Positions 34,568 through 43,186 of a DNA stretch of 64,000 nucleotides are shown here, piece by piece. The stretch is taken from assembly GCF_003285015.1 (NCBI RefSeq), contig NZ_QMFB01000032.1, forward strand, positions 40,786 through 104,785, given 5' to 3'. The notes beneath the pieces were generated by a model that saw only the letters and a list, made by a program, of their open reading frames with translations, had not been told where the DNA came from and did no database searches. The DNA is from Paenibacillus contaminans (GTDB lineage: Bacteria > Bacillota > Bacilli > Paenibacillales > NBRC-103111). A program made the translations under genes and the position numbers. Each line of letters starts with the position of its first letter. Within the stretch, counting starts at the first letter, position 1.

Positions 34568-34888
34568 ATGGGATTTCAGACCGAATTCAATTCCGTTTGT
34601 AAATTCAAGTCTAAACAGGAGCTCGACGATTTGCTCGAATACGGCCGCGGCAAAATGGTCAAAAGCGGCTTCCGCGTATTTCCGACCGGACAGAAGGTCA
34701 TCGCGTATACGCCCGAGAACAAAGCGATCGCTATCGTGCGCATTATCGCGTCGATCGCCGAGATCAACTTTCAGGGCGAGGAAGTGACGCAGGTTGAAAT
34801 GGAGCTTGTGCGCAAGCTGACCGCTCAGGAGGCTGAAGTGCAAAGCGCGCTTGCCCACGAAATGTTTTTCGGCGAACGGCAGGGGTAA
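34568..34888 (+). CDS. Small conserved protein of unknown function
   Basis: A 106-residue soluble protein starting MGFQTEFNSVCKFKSKQEL. It has alternating beta and alpha segments, the pattern GFRVFPTGQKVIAYTPENKA (~38-57) and a charged amphipathic C-terminal helix. GGAGGTG lies 6 bases before the ATG, which makes it a confident gene. I recall similar small proteins in Paenibacillaceae but cannot name a function or family with certainty. It follows ddl by 84 bp. Confidence 0.8.
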   Translation: MGFQTEFNSVCKFKSKQELDDLLEYGRGKMVKSGFRVFPTGQKVIAYTPENKAIAIVRIIASIAEINFQGEEVTQVEMELVRKLTAQEAEVQSALAHEMFFGERQG

Positions 34889-35089
34889 TCGAGCGTATGG
34901 TGGCTGACGGGCGACAAGCCATAATTTTTGCAGGTCTGGGGATGTTAACGTTATGCGCGGCATAACGGCTTCATGCTGGCGTAAATAAGCTGCCGTCCGA
35001 GAGCGCAGGCTGCGTCTGAAGTAATGGCCGGTGTCTGTGAAGGATCGGCGGCGGTGTTATACGGAAGCGGGAAACGGAGCACTCACCAG

Positions 35090-36082
35090 ATGATCGTACG
35101 ATTCGGTTACGTTGCTATGTCCGCGATAGTCGAGAATGCGTCCCCGTCCAAAACGATGACGGCGACGCGCTTCGCTCAGCTGCCCGACAGGGAAGCGGCT
35201 GTTCGCAAGCTGGAACGGATCGCCGCCGAAAATTTGCAAAACACGCTGCGGCTGCTTCGCCACAACCGGGCGCATGATATCCGCGTTTACCGTTTCTCGT
35301 CCAAGCTGATCCCGCTGATCGGCCACGAGCTGCTCGCCGGCTGGGACCCGTTCCCCGTTCTGGCGGAGGAGTTTGCGGCAATCGGCGCTTATGCGCGCGA
35401 GCACGGCATGCGGACAAGCTTTCATCCGGATCATTTTACGGTATTAAGTACGCCCCGCGAAGTAGTGCTGCGAAATTCGGTGAAGGATTTGAATACGCAT
35501 GTGCGGATGCTTGAGGCGATGGGACTGAACGAGGCTTCCAAGTGCAATATTCATATCGGCGGCACCTACGGCGACAAAACGGCATCGTTCGAACGGTTTT
35601 GCCGGCAGTTTCAGGAGCTGGACGACAGAATCAAGCGGAGAATCACGCTGGAGAACGACGATAAGACGTATACGGCGCTCGAAACGCTGGAGGCTTGCGA
35701 ACGGCTCGGCGTTCCCATGGTGCTCGATCTGCATCATCACGCGGTCAATAACGAAGGCGCGTCGGCCGAGGAGCTTTGGACACGGATATTGAAAACGTGG
35801 GGAGAAGATGGAGCAGATCCGCATGATACGGGACAAGCATGGCTCCCGCCCAAAATTCATGTCTCGAGCCCTAAGAACGATAAGGATATTCGCGCACATG
35901 CGGATTATGTCGATGCTCAGCCGCTGCTTGCTTTTCTGCAAGCCGTCGCCCCGCAAACGCCGAGGCTGGATGTCATGCTGGAGGCCAAAAAGAAAGATGC
36001 CGCGCTGCTGCAGCTCATGCGTGATGTAAGCGGATGTCCGGGCGTAAGGCCGCTTGGAGACGCGTCGGTGGAAATTTGCTAG
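35090..36082 (+). CDS. uvsE: UV damage endonuclease
   Basis: A 330-residue UVDE-family TIM-barrel endonuclease that nicks DNA 5' of UV photoproducts and abasic sites, independent of UvrABC. Conserved stretches are FSSKLIPLIGHE, TSFHPDHFTVL, NIHIGGTYGDKTASFERF, RITLENDD and DLHHHAVNN, which supply the metal ligands. The frame extends up to 35024, but MIVRFGYVAMS at 35090, with CGGAG upstream, is the family's normal start. Often linked to spore UV resistance in Bacillales. Confidence 0.95.
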   Translation: MIVRFGYVAMSAIVENASPSKTMTATRFAQLPDREAAVRKLERIAAENLQNTLRLLRHNRAHDIRVYRFSSKLIPLIGHELLAGWDPFPVLAEEFAAIGAYAREHGMRTSFHPDHFTVLSTPREVVLRNSVKDLNTHVRMLEAMGLNEASKCNIHIGGTYGDKTASFERFCRQFQELDDRIKRRITLENDDKTYTALETLEACERLGVPMVLDLHHHAVNNEGASAEELWTRILKTWGEDGADPHDTGQAWLPPKIHVSSPKNDKDIRAHADYVDAQPLLAFLQAVAPQTPRLDVMLEAKKKDAALLQLMRDVSGCPGVRPLGDASVEIC

Positions 36083-36220
36083 GTTTGGCCTGCAATACCG
36101 CTTTCCCTCTTGAAAAATGGTTAAAAATGGGGTACGTTGATGGGTAGAACGTGCTTGTACTTTTCATTTGCTGGAATGTATATCTTGAGGGCAATTTGGT
36201 GAGAGAGGGGAACGGTTCGT

Positions 36221-36994
36221 ATGAGTCAATTGTTAACCGGCAAAAATATTCTCGTCATGGGTGTGGCCAACGATCGCAGCATCGCGTGGGCGATTGCACA
36301 ATCGCTTGCGGCGCAAGGCGCCCGTCTTGCATTTACATACGAAAGCGAACGGGTGGAGGAGCGGGTGCGCAAGCTTGCGGAAACGCTTCCGGGCGAAACG
36401 CTCGTACTGCCTTGCAACGTTACCGTCGATGAAGAGATCGACGCGCTTGCGGCAGCGCTTAAAGAGCGGTTCGGCGTCCTTCACGGATATGTTCACAGCA
36501 TCGCCTTTGCCAAAACGGAAGAGCTGGAAGGCTTATACGTCGATACTTCGCGCGCGGGCTTTGCGCTTGCGCACGATATAAGCGCCTATTCGCTCGTTGC
36601 CGTCAGCAACCGCATTTATCCGCTTATGACCGAAGGGGGCAGCATCATGACGATGACCTACCTCGGAGCGGAGCGCGCGATGAAAAACTATAACGTGATG
36701 GGGGTCGCCAAAGCCGCGCTCGAGGCGAGCGTCCGCTACTTGGCCAACGACCTCGGCCAGTACAACGTCCGCGTCAACGCGATTTCTGCGGGTCCGATCC
36801 GTACGCTGGCCGCGAAGGGCATCAAGGATTTCAACTCAATTCTGAGAACCGTCGAAGAAAAAGCGCCACTTCGCCGCACGACCGAAACCGCCGAGGTGGG
36901 CGACACCGCGATGTTCCTCATGAGCAACCTGTCCCGCGGCATTACCGGCGAAGTCATTTATGTAGATAACGGGTATCATATCGTAGGGGTATAA
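36221..36994 (+). CDS. fabI: Enoyl-[acyl-carrier-protein] reductase (NADH), FabI
   Basis: A 257-residue short-chain dehydrogenase that performs the last reduction in each round of fatty-acid elongation and is the target of triclosan. NAD-binding VMGVANDRSIAWAIA is at the N-terminus, and the catalytic YNVMGVAK gives the Tyr-x6-Lys spacing of FabI rather than Tyr-x3-Lys of ordinary SDRs. GAGAGGGGAACGG precedes ATG 36221. I see no FapR-type box upstream. Single gene with a following terminator. Confidence 0.97.
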   Translation: MSQLLTGKNILVMGVANDRSIAWAIAQSLAAQGARLAFTYESERVEERVRKLAETLPGETLVLPCNVTVDEEIDALAAALKERFGVLHGYVHSIAFAKTEELEGLYVDTSRAGFALAHDISAYSLVAVSNRIYPLMTEGGSIMTMTYLGAERAMKNYNVMGVAKAALEASVRYLANDLGQYNVRVNAISAGPIRTLAAKGIKDFNSILRTVEEKAPLRRTTETAEVGDTAMFLMSNLSRGITGEVIYVDNGYHIVGV

Positions 36995-37032
36995 GGATAA
37001 GATCGCGGGGAGCATGGCGAACCGCAAACGAG

Positions 37033-37080
37033 CCATCCGTTATCGAGGGGGAGCCCTTGACCGGATGGTTTCGTCTTTTT
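37033..37080 (+). terminator. Terminator after fabI
   Basis: CCATCCG (37033-37039) pairs with CGGATGG (37062-37068), then TTTCGTCTTTTT. Confidence 0.65.
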
Positions 37081-37120
37081 CTACTAGTCAAGACATTGCG
37101 CAGTAAAGGGGTAGAGCCCA

Positions 37121-37936
37121 TTGTTCATCGGCTTCGTCATCTTGTTCCTCATCGGTCTCGTATCCGCCACATTCGGCAGCATCGTCGGTCTCGGGGGCGG
37201 CATTATCATCGTGCCTGCACTCACGCTGCTTGGGCCTGCCCTGCTGAACGAAACGATTTCGAGTCCCGTTGCCGTAGGCACGTCGTTAACGGTGCTGATC
37301 GTTACGGCACTCGCCTCGACCGTTACTTATGTCAAACAGGGCAAAGTCGATTTTCGCAGCGGATGGCTGTATTTTGCCGCAAGCGGTCCGGCTTCGATCC
37401 TCGGCGCTTCGTTCACCGGGGCGTTCAACGGTCCGGCCTTCCAGCTGACGTTCGGTTTTTTTATGCTTTTTATGGCCGGCTTGATGGTCGCACGCGATTA
37501 TTTAAAGCCCGTTCATATCGATTGGAGCATACAACGAGTACTCGTCGATGCGTCCGGGACCGAGCACCGCTACGGTTATAATGTGATTTCTGCGCTGCTA
37601 GTCGGCGTCGGCGTCGGGCTTATTTCCGGCTTGTTCGGTATCGGCGGGGGCTCGCTTTTCGTGCCGCTTATGGTTTTGTTGTTTCGGTATCCGCCTCATG
37701 TGGCGACGGCTACTTCGATGTTCGTCATTTTTTTGTCGGCCATACTCGGCAGCGCGACGCATGTCGCATTAGGAGAGGTCGACTGGCTGGCCGTAGCCGC
37801 GCTGGCGCCGGGAGCCTGGTTCGGGGGCAAGCTAGGCGCCCGTATCGCATCGCGGATGAGCGGCAAGGGGCTGCTTTGGCTGCTGCGCATTACTTTGTTC
37901 GTGCTGGCGGTCCGGATGATCGCGGCGGGTCTTTAG
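37121..37936 (+). CDS. TauE/SafE-family sulfite/anion exporter
   Basis: A 271-residue membrane protein with about eight helices in two repeats. The family signature GLGGGIIIVPAL (near residue 22) recurs as GIGGGSLFVPLM near 175. Members export sulfite, sulfoacetate or other organosulfur anions; the substrate here is unknown. TTG 37121 is the start, with AAAGGGG 8 bases upstream. No sulfur-metabolism genes are adjacent. Confidence 0.92.
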   Translation: MFIGFVILFLIGLVSATFGSIVGLGGGIIIVPALTLLGPALLNETISSPVAVGTSLTVLIVTALASTVTYVKQGKVDFRSGWLYFAASGPASILGASFTGAFNGPAFQLTFGFFMLFMAGLMVARDYLKPVHIDWSIQRVLVDASGTEHRYGYNVISALLVGVGVGLISGLFGIGGGSLFVPLMVLLFRYPPHVATATSMFVIFLSAILGSATHVALGEVDWLAVAALAPGAWFGGKLGARIASRMSGKGLLWLLRITLFVLAVRMIAAGL

Positions 37937-38142
37937 GTTTACGAGCATTTTCCCGATTTGTCACATGTTACGATCAATTTTGGTTGAAACGCCGTAGCAA
38001 TTATAGCGTAATTTGACTATACTGAACTTGTGTGGAAAAACGCTTTCCCAGTACTAGTTTCGGGCATTTTCCATAGAACGGAAAGGCCGCGGCAGACGGA
38101 TAAAGCCCATCTCTGCAAGTATGAATGAAAGAGTGGATACCA

Positions 38143-39006
38143 TTGACGACGAATGAAGGCAAATCGGCATATACGGTCAGCAGCAAAAGCTTTACGGCGG
38201 TTGCCATCAATACGGCGGCAAAAGCCGGAGAATGGATAAAGAGCAAATTAGGCGATTACAATAACCTCGATTTGAAATATTCCTCCCATGACCTTGTTAC
38301 GGAAGTGGACAAGGGCTCGGAGAAGATGATACGCAACTTGCTTATGACGCATATTCCCCATCATTCCTTCCTTGGGGAGGAGGGCGTCGAGGCGGGACCG
38401 GAGGCTTCCGCAGAAGCGCTTAAGGAAGTGCGCGACGACGAATATTTGTGGATCGTCGACCCGCTGGACGGCACGACGAATTTCGTGCACGGGTTCCCTT
38501 ATTATGCGGTGTCGATCGCGCTTGCCCATAAGGGCGAGATTATTGTCGGCGTCGTTTACGACCCTACGCGCGACGAGCTTTTCGTAGCGGAGAAAGGGAA
38601 GGGCGCTTATGTGAAAGGCAAGCGGATGACCGTTTCGCAGGAGCTCAAGCTTTCCGAAGGCTTGATTGCAACCGGCTTCCCGGTCGACCAGAAGGTTAAC
38701 CTTCCTTGCAATCTGGCAGGGATTCAAGCGGTCGCGCCGAAGGTACGCAATATTCGCACGGCTGGTGCGGCGGCGCTGCATTTGGCTTATGTGGCGGCAG
38801 GACGCTTGACCGGCTTCTGGGAAATCGGGCTGCACGCATGGGATATAGCGGCAGGCTCCCTGCTTGTGCAGGAGGCCGGCGGCCGCATTACGGATACGGC
38901 GGGCAAGCCTTACACGCTTGAAGCCCGCAGCGTAATCGCGACGAACGGCAGCATTCACGGTGAGCTGCAGACCGTCCTTGCAGACGCGAAAGCAACCGGA
39001 TTGTAA
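38143..39006 (+). CDS. Inositol-phosphate phosphatase family protein
   Basis: A 287-residue Mg-dependent, lithium-sensitive-type phosphatase. Metal motifs are GEEG (in FLGEEGVEAG), DPLDGTTNFVHG and WDIAAGSLLVQEAGG. Substrates in the family include inositol-1-phosphate, and NADP or histidinol phosphate in relatives. I favour TTG 38143 because AGAGTGG lies 8 bases upstream; ATG 38125 has no ribosome site. Two terminators follow. Confidence 0.92.
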   Translation: MTTNEGKSAYTVSSKSFTAVAINTAAKAGEWIKSKLGDYNNLDLKYSSHDLVTEVDKGSEKMIRNLLMTHIPHHSFLGEEGVEAGPEASAEALKEVRDDEYLWIVDPLDGTTNFVHGFPYYAVSIALAHKGEIIVGVVYDPTRDELFVAEKGKGAYVKGKRMTVSQELKLSEGLIATGFPVDQKVNLPCNLAGIQAVAPKVRNIRTAGAAALHLAYVAAGRLTGFWEIGLHAWDIAAGSLLVQEAGGRITDTAGKPYTLEARSVIATNGSIHGELQTVLADAKATGL

Positions 39007-39010
39007 GTGC

Positions 39011-39160
39011 AAAAGCAGACCGACCGCATTGCGCGGAAGGGCTGCTTTTTTTTACAGGGAAGTACTTGTAATCGGGGATAGCGTTGGCAGCTAATACCGG
39101 AGAAAAAGAATAGAGCGGCCTTCTTGCAGCGTGTCTGCGGAAGGCGCTCTTTTTTTGTTT
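39011..39160 (+). terminator. Two tandem terminators after the inositol phosphatase gene
   Basis: Hairpin AGCAG...CTGCT followed by eight Ts (39011-39052) and hairpin AGAGCG...CGCTCT with inner CCTTC/GAAGG followed by TTTTTTGTTT (39112-39157). Only 60 bp separate them and no ORF lies between. Confidence 0.85.
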
Positions 39161-39328
39161 GGCCTAATTCAGTCGATTTCCGTTAAAAAGATTCAAAAAA
39201 GCTCAAAATCATTAATTTAATCAGGTTTATCTTTCACTTTTATTAATTATTTATGATTATCTTCACCGATCTAATTTTTCTGAAAATTGCGAATTAGTCA
39301 GCATAGGGGAGGATATGGGAGGGATTTT
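39161..39328 (+). promoter_or_regulatory. AT-rich promoter region of the ehu-ect operon
   Basis: About 130 bp of markedly AT-rich DNA (39170-39295) precede the leader ORF, in contrast to the GC-rich genes around it. This is where the osmotically controlled promoter should lie. I could not pick an unambiguous -35/-10 pair. Confidence 0.5.
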
Positions 39329-39457
39329 TTGGATAAATCCGCTAATCTTTCCTCACCGGAGGAGAGCGGGGTTGAGGAAGGCTCAGGAGGGATTACCCGG
39401 GATGATCGAACCGTAAAGATCATGCTACCCTTATATGGGGCCCCGAAAATAAGGTAA
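39329..39457 (+). CDS. 42-codon leader ORF upstream of ehuB
   Basis: TTG 39329 to TAA 39457 encodes a 42-residue peptide (LDKSANLSSPEESGVEEGSG, then GITRDDRTVKIMLPLYGAPK, then IR). GGGAGGG lies 6 bases before the TTG, a better ribosome site than many in the window. The stop is immediately before the ehuB ribosome site. TTCCTCAC (~39349) and GTTGAGGAA (~39374) inside it can pair. It may be a regulatory leader peptide, a small protein, or the remnant of a regulator gene. No family recognised. Confidence 0.5.
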   Translation: MDKSANLSSPEESGVEEGSGGITRDDRTVKIMLPLYGAPKIR

Positions 39458-39471
39458 AAAGGAGTTTTTCG

Positions 39472-40374
39472 ATGAGGAAGTTGTTTTCGTACGCGCTATG
39501 TTTAACACTGGGCATTATGCTGGTGGGCTGCTCTGCCGAAAACACAAGCGGCCAAACAAATGCAAACGGTGAAAAGCCAACCAATCAGGAAAACACGCTC
39601 GAGAAAGCCAAAAGGGAAGGTTTCGTTACAGTAGGTTTCGCCAATGAGAAGCCCTACGCTTACGCCACGCCGGACGGGAAGCTGACAGGTGAGGCCGTTG
39701 AGATTGCCAGAGTGATCCTTAAGAACATCGGAATCGGCGAAATGAACGGCGTTTTGACCGAGTTCGGGTCCTTGATCCCGGGCTTGAAGGCCAAACGATT
39801 CGATGTGATTACCGCAGGCATGTTCATCAACCCGGAACGCAGCAAGGAAGTTTCCTTCGCGAACCCTGAATACAGCATCGGCGAAGCGATCGCCGTGAAG
39901 AAAGGAAATCCTCAACGTTTACATAGCTACAAAGATATCGCAGCTAGCAAAGAAGTCAAGGTAGCCGTCATGGTCGGAGCTATCGAGAACGAGTACTTGA
40001 CCAAGTCTGGCGTAGCGCAAAATCAAATCGTGACCGTACCGGATCAGCCGTCCGCCATATCGGCGCTGCAGGCGGGGCGCGTGCACGCCGTTACGATGAC
40101 GGGGCCTTCCATACAGGCTGTCCTGGACTCGGCGAAGGACGACGGAATCGAGCGCGTGATGGACTTTACGCAGCCGGAGATCGACGGCAAGAGCGTAAGA
40201 GGTTACGGAGCCGCAGCATTCCGCAAGGAGGACGATGCGTTTAGAGAGGCGTTTAATGCGGAGCTCGAGAAGCTTAAGGAATCGGGCGAGCTGCTGGAGA
40301 TTTTGAAAACATTCGGCTTCACGGAGCAAGAGCTGCCGGGCGATAAAACGGCCGAACAGCTTGCCAAGGAATAA
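39472..40374 (+). CDS. ehuB: Ectoine/amino-acid ABC transporter substrate-binding lipoprotein
   Basis: A 300-residue family-3 solute-binding lipoprotein. Its signal peptide ends in the lipobox LVGC (C20). The mature domain has the SBP-3 pattern VTVGFANEKPYAYATPDGKL and GLKAKRFDVITAGMFINPER, which carries the usual ligand-binding Arg/aromatic residues. It binds the solute outside the membrane and delivers it to EhuC/D. Assignment to ectoine/hydroxyectoine comes from the operon with ectABCD and from resemblance to EhuB; another polar amino acid cannot be excluded. AAAAAGGAG precedes ATG 39472. Confidence 0.88.
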   Translation: MRKLFSYALCLTLGIMLVGCSAENTSGQTNANGEKPTNQENTLEKAKREGFVTVGFANEKPYAYATPDGKLTGEAVEIARVILKNIGIGEMNGVLTEFGSLIPGLKAKRFDVITAGMFINPERSKEVSFANPEYSIGEAIAVKKGNPQRLHSYKDIAASKEVKVAVMVGAIENEYLTKSGVAQNQIVTVPDQPSAISALQAGRVHAVTMTGPSIQAVLDSAKDDGIERVMDFTQPEIDGKSVRGYGAAAFRKEDDAFREAFNAELEKLKESGELLEILKTFGFTEQELPGDKTAEQLAKE

Positions 40375-40377
40375 AGG

Positions 40378-41037
40378 ATGCTGCAAACGTCGATTTGGGA
40401 ATTTACGCCTCTGTTATTGCGCGGCGCGCTTATTACGATCGAAGTTACGCTGGCGGCTACCGTAGCGGCTGTCCTGTGCGCATTTTTATCCGGCTTTCTC
40501 CGATTGTCGAAATCCCGTTTCCTGCGGCTGATCGGAACGGTATATGTGGAGGTTTTTAGAGGGACGTCTTTGCTTGTTCAATTGTTTTGGCTTTATTTCG
40601 CGCTGCCGATCCTGCTGGACATTCATATTTCGGCCATGAGCGCGGCGATTGCGGCCATCGGCTTGAATTACGGAGCTTACGGCTCCGAGGTGGTGCGCAG
40701 CTCGATCGTCTCGGTGCCCAAAGGCCAATACGAGGCGGCAACCGCTCTGAATATGAACCCTTGGCTGCGGATGCGGCGGGTCGTTCTTCCGCAAGCGCTG
40801 CCGCTTATGCTTCCGTCCTTCGGAAATTTGCAGATCGAGCTGCTTAAAGGAACTTCGCTCGTATATTTGATCACATTAACGGATTTGACTTATCAAGGCA
40901 TGATACTTCGTTCGTACGACAGCTCGAAGACGCCGGAAATATTCGCTATGCTGCTCTTCTTGTATTTCATTCTTGCGTATTCCTTCACGTGGGTGATTCG
41001 TTTCCTGGAACGCAGAAGCGCAAAGGGGAGAGCGTAG
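40378..41037 (+). CDS. ehuC: ABC transporter permease (ectoine/amino acid), EhuC type
   Basis: A 219-residue permease of the His/Glu/Gln/Arg (HisM) family with about five helices. The ATPase-contact EAA loop is EAATALNMNPWLRMRRVVLP near residue 120. It starts three bases after the ehuB stop and ends directly against the ehuD start. It forms the membrane channel as a heterodimer with EhuD. Confidence 0.9.
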   Translation: MLQTSIWEFTPLLLRGALITIEVTLAATVAAVLCAFLSGFLRLSKSRFLRLIGTVYVEVFRGTSLLVQLFWLYFALPILLDIHISAMSAAIAAIGLNYGAYGSEVVRSSIVSVPKGQYEAATALNMNPWLRMRRVVLPQALPLMLPSFGNLQIELLKGTSLVYLITLTDLTYQGMILRSYDSSKTPEIFAMLLFLYFILAYSFTWVIRFLERRSAKGRA

Positions 41038-41688
41038 ATGTGGGATTGGTCATATGCTTTTCAAATTTTGCCCGAGCTGGCTAACGTGCTGCCGATTACG
41101 ATAGCGGCGACAGTCGTCGGATTTGCGGCGGCGTGCGTGCTTGGTTTGCCTTTATCGCTGGCTCGAAAATCTAATTACAAGGCAGTCTCTTACCTGGCTC
41201 TGGGTTGGATCGAGTTCATCAGAAGTACGCCATTGCTTGTACAGCTGTTCTTCCTGTTTTACGCGCTTCCCTTGTACGGGATCTCGTTCTCGCCGTTTGC
41301 GGCAGGGGTGCTCGGGCTGGGCTTGCACTACAGCACTTACATGTCGGAGGTGTTTCGTTCGGGCATCGATGCCGTTCCGGCAGGGCAGTGGGAAGCGGCG
41401 AAGGCGCTCAACTTCGGCAAGAGGCGAACCTGGACCAACATCATTTTGCCGCAGGCGGTACCGCCGATCATTCCGGTCATGGGCAATTATTTCATTACGA
41501 TGTTTAAGGAAACGCCGCTGTTGTCGGCTATTACGCTTGTCGAGCTTTTACAAACGGCGAAAGCGATCGGATCGGGGTCGTTTCGGTATTTGGAGGCCTT
41601 TACGCTTGTCGGTCTTTTATTTTTCCTGTTGAGTTACCCTTCATCCTTGCTTGTCGGCAGACTGGAAAAGCGGTTCCAGCGAAAATAG
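41038..41688 (+). CDS. ehuD: ABC transporter permease (ectoine/amino acid), EhuD type
   Basis: A 216-residue second permease of the same family, with the EAA loop EAAKALNFGKRRTWTNIILP near residue 120 and about five membrane helices. ATG 41038 follows the ehuC stop with no spacer, using GGGGAGAG in the end of ehuC as ribosome site. Partner of EhuC. Confidence 0.9.
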   Translation: MWDWSYAFQILPELANVLPITIAATVVGFAAACVLGLPLSLARKSNYKAVSYLALGWIEFIRSTPLLVQLFFLFYALPLYGISFSPFAAGVLGLGLHYSTYMSEVFRSGIDAVPAGQWEAAKALNFGKRRTWTNIILPQAVPPIIPVMGNYFITMFKETPLLSAITLVELLQTAKAIGSGSFRYLEAFTLVGLLFFLLSYPSSLLVGRLEKRFQRK

Positions 41689-41706
41689 GAGGGAGGAGCG
41701 ATAAAA

Positions 41707-42570
41707 ATGGACGATGAGGTACATGGCGGGGGAACGCCTGACGGCGTGCATCAAGAGCCTGTGGTCAAGTATCGCAAGGTAAGCAAATCGTATGGCTCTA
41801 CGGTTGTTTTGAACGAAATCGACTTGGATATTTATCCCGGCGAAAAGGTAGCGGTCATCGGCCCGAGCGGCTCCGGCAAAACGACGCTGGCGAGGATGCT
41901 GATGACGCTGGAGGAGCCTACGGCCGGTACGATCGAGGTGGACGGGGAGCTGCTGTGGCATCAGAAGGTTAAAGGCAAGCTGGTCCCCGCGAACGAAAAG
42001 CATCTTCACAATGTGCGAAGCAAGATCGGCATGGTGTTTCAGCATTTTCATCTCTTTCCCCATATGACAATTTTGCGGAATGTGACGGAAGCGCTGATCC
42101 ATGTGCAGGGCATGAGCCGGGCCGAAGCGACCGAACGCGCATTGGAGATGCTGGAGAAGGTCGGACTGTCCGACAAGGTGGACGAATACCCTTCCCGTCT
42201 GTCCGGCGGCCAAAAACAACGGGTAGCCATTGCCAGAGCCGTCGTCATGCGGCCGAGAGTCATGCTGTTCGACGAGGCGACTTCCGCGCTCGATCCCGAA
42301 TTGGTGGGCGAGGTGTTAAGCGTCATTAAGGATTTGGCCGCAGCGGGAGACATGGCGATGATGCTAATTACGCATGAGATGGATTTTGCCGGCGAAATAG
42401 CGGATCGCGTTATATTTACGGATGCGGGCTCCATCGTGGAGCAGGGGACGCCCGAACAAATATTCGAACGTCCGCAAAGCCCGAGGCTGCAGGCATTTCT
42501 AAGCCGGTTCAGACAAACATGGTTTATGGGCGGCGTGCAAGAAGCGTCGATATCCGCGGAGAAGAGGTGA
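41707..42570 (+). CDS. ehuA: ABC transporter ATP-binding protein (ectoine/amino acid), EhuA type
   Basis: A 287-residue ATPase of the polar amino-acid class. Walker A GPSGSGKTT, signature LSGGQKQR, Walker B VMLFDEATSALD and the H-loop ITHEMDF are intact. It powers EhuBCD-mediated uptake. AGGAGGGAGGAG precedes ATG 41707. The stop is 3 bp before ectA, which ties the importer to the biosynthetic genes in one transcript. Confidence 0.93.
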   Translation: MDDEVHGGGTPDGVHQEPVVKYRKVSKSYGSTVVLNEIDLDIYPGEKVAVIGPSGSGKTTLARMLMTLEEPTAGTIEVDGELLWHQKVKGKLVPANEKHLHNVRSKIGMVFQHFHLFPHMTILRNVTEALIHVQGMSRAEATERALEMLEKVGLSDKVDEYPSRLSGGQKQRVAIARAVVMRPRVMLFDEATSALDPELVGEVLSVIKDLAAAGDMAMMLITHEMDFAGEIADRVIFTDAGSIVEQGTPEQIFERPQSPRLQAFLSRFRQTWFMGGVQEASISAEKR

Positions 42571-42573
42571 CTC

Positions 42574-43086
42574 ATGCAACACAATGCGATAGAAGCTTGC
42601 AGGTTTACGATCAGAAAGGCAAACGTTCATGACGGCAAACGGATATGGAGACTTGTCTCCGAAAGCGGGAGGCTCGACGTCAATTCGCCTTATTGCTATA
42701 TCATGCTGACCGAATATTTCAAGGACACTTGTCTGGTTGCGGAAATGGGCGGCGAGGCGGTCGGCTTCGTTTCCGCCTTTCTGCAGCCGGCGAAGCCGGA
42801 GACGCTGTTCGTATGGCAGATCGCCGTATCGGATGCGCACCGCGGTCATGGAATCGCCGATTCCTTGCTTTCCGCGCTTGTCGCCGAAGAATGCTGCAGA
42901 CGAGTGCGCTTTGTCGAAGCTACCGTTTCGCCAGATAATAGGCCGTCCAAGAGGCTTTTCGAGAAGCTGGCTCGGAAACTCGGCGCTCCGCTTGCGGCAG
43001 GCGAAGGATTCGCCGCTTCGTTATTCCCCGGAGAAGCGCATGAGGATGAGCGGCTGATCCGGATCGGGCCGATTTTGCGGCATTAG
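42574..43086 (+). CDS. ectA: L-2,4-diaminobutyrate acetyltransferase
   Basis: A 170-residue GNAT enzyme that acetylates the gamma-amino group of L-2,4-diaminobutyrate, the second step of ectoine synthesis. Typical EctA features are FTIRKANVHDGKRIWRLV, SPYCYIMLTEYFKDTCLVAE and the acetyl-CoA loop HRGHGIADSLL. The TGA of ehuA and ATG 42574 are 3 bp apart, with AGAGGTGA as ribosome site. About 100 bp separate it from ectB. Confidence 0.95.
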   Translation: MQHNAIEACRFTIRKANVHDGKRIWRLVSESGRLDVNSPYCYIMLTEYFKDTCLVAEMGGEAVGFVSAFLQPAKPETLFVWQIAVSDAHRGHGIADSLLSALVAEECCRRVRFVEATVSPDNRPSKRLFEKLARKLGAPLAAGEGFAASLFPGEAHEDERLIRIGPILRH

Positions 43087-43186
43087 GGAGAAGGCGGGCG
43101 GATGGGCTACCGAATAAATTGCAGGATTACAGGCTGAATTCATTGCTGAAGGTTATGAATTACGGATTGACGGAGGGAGCAGAACG

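Noticed and set aside
39295..39470. c-di-AMP (ydaO-type) riboswitch before ehuB
   Set aside because: CCGCTAATC and AGCGGGG caught the eye, but the expected ACCC/GGGGUGAA and GACAGCUAACCUCG blocks are missing, and the same bases form a well-placed short ORF.
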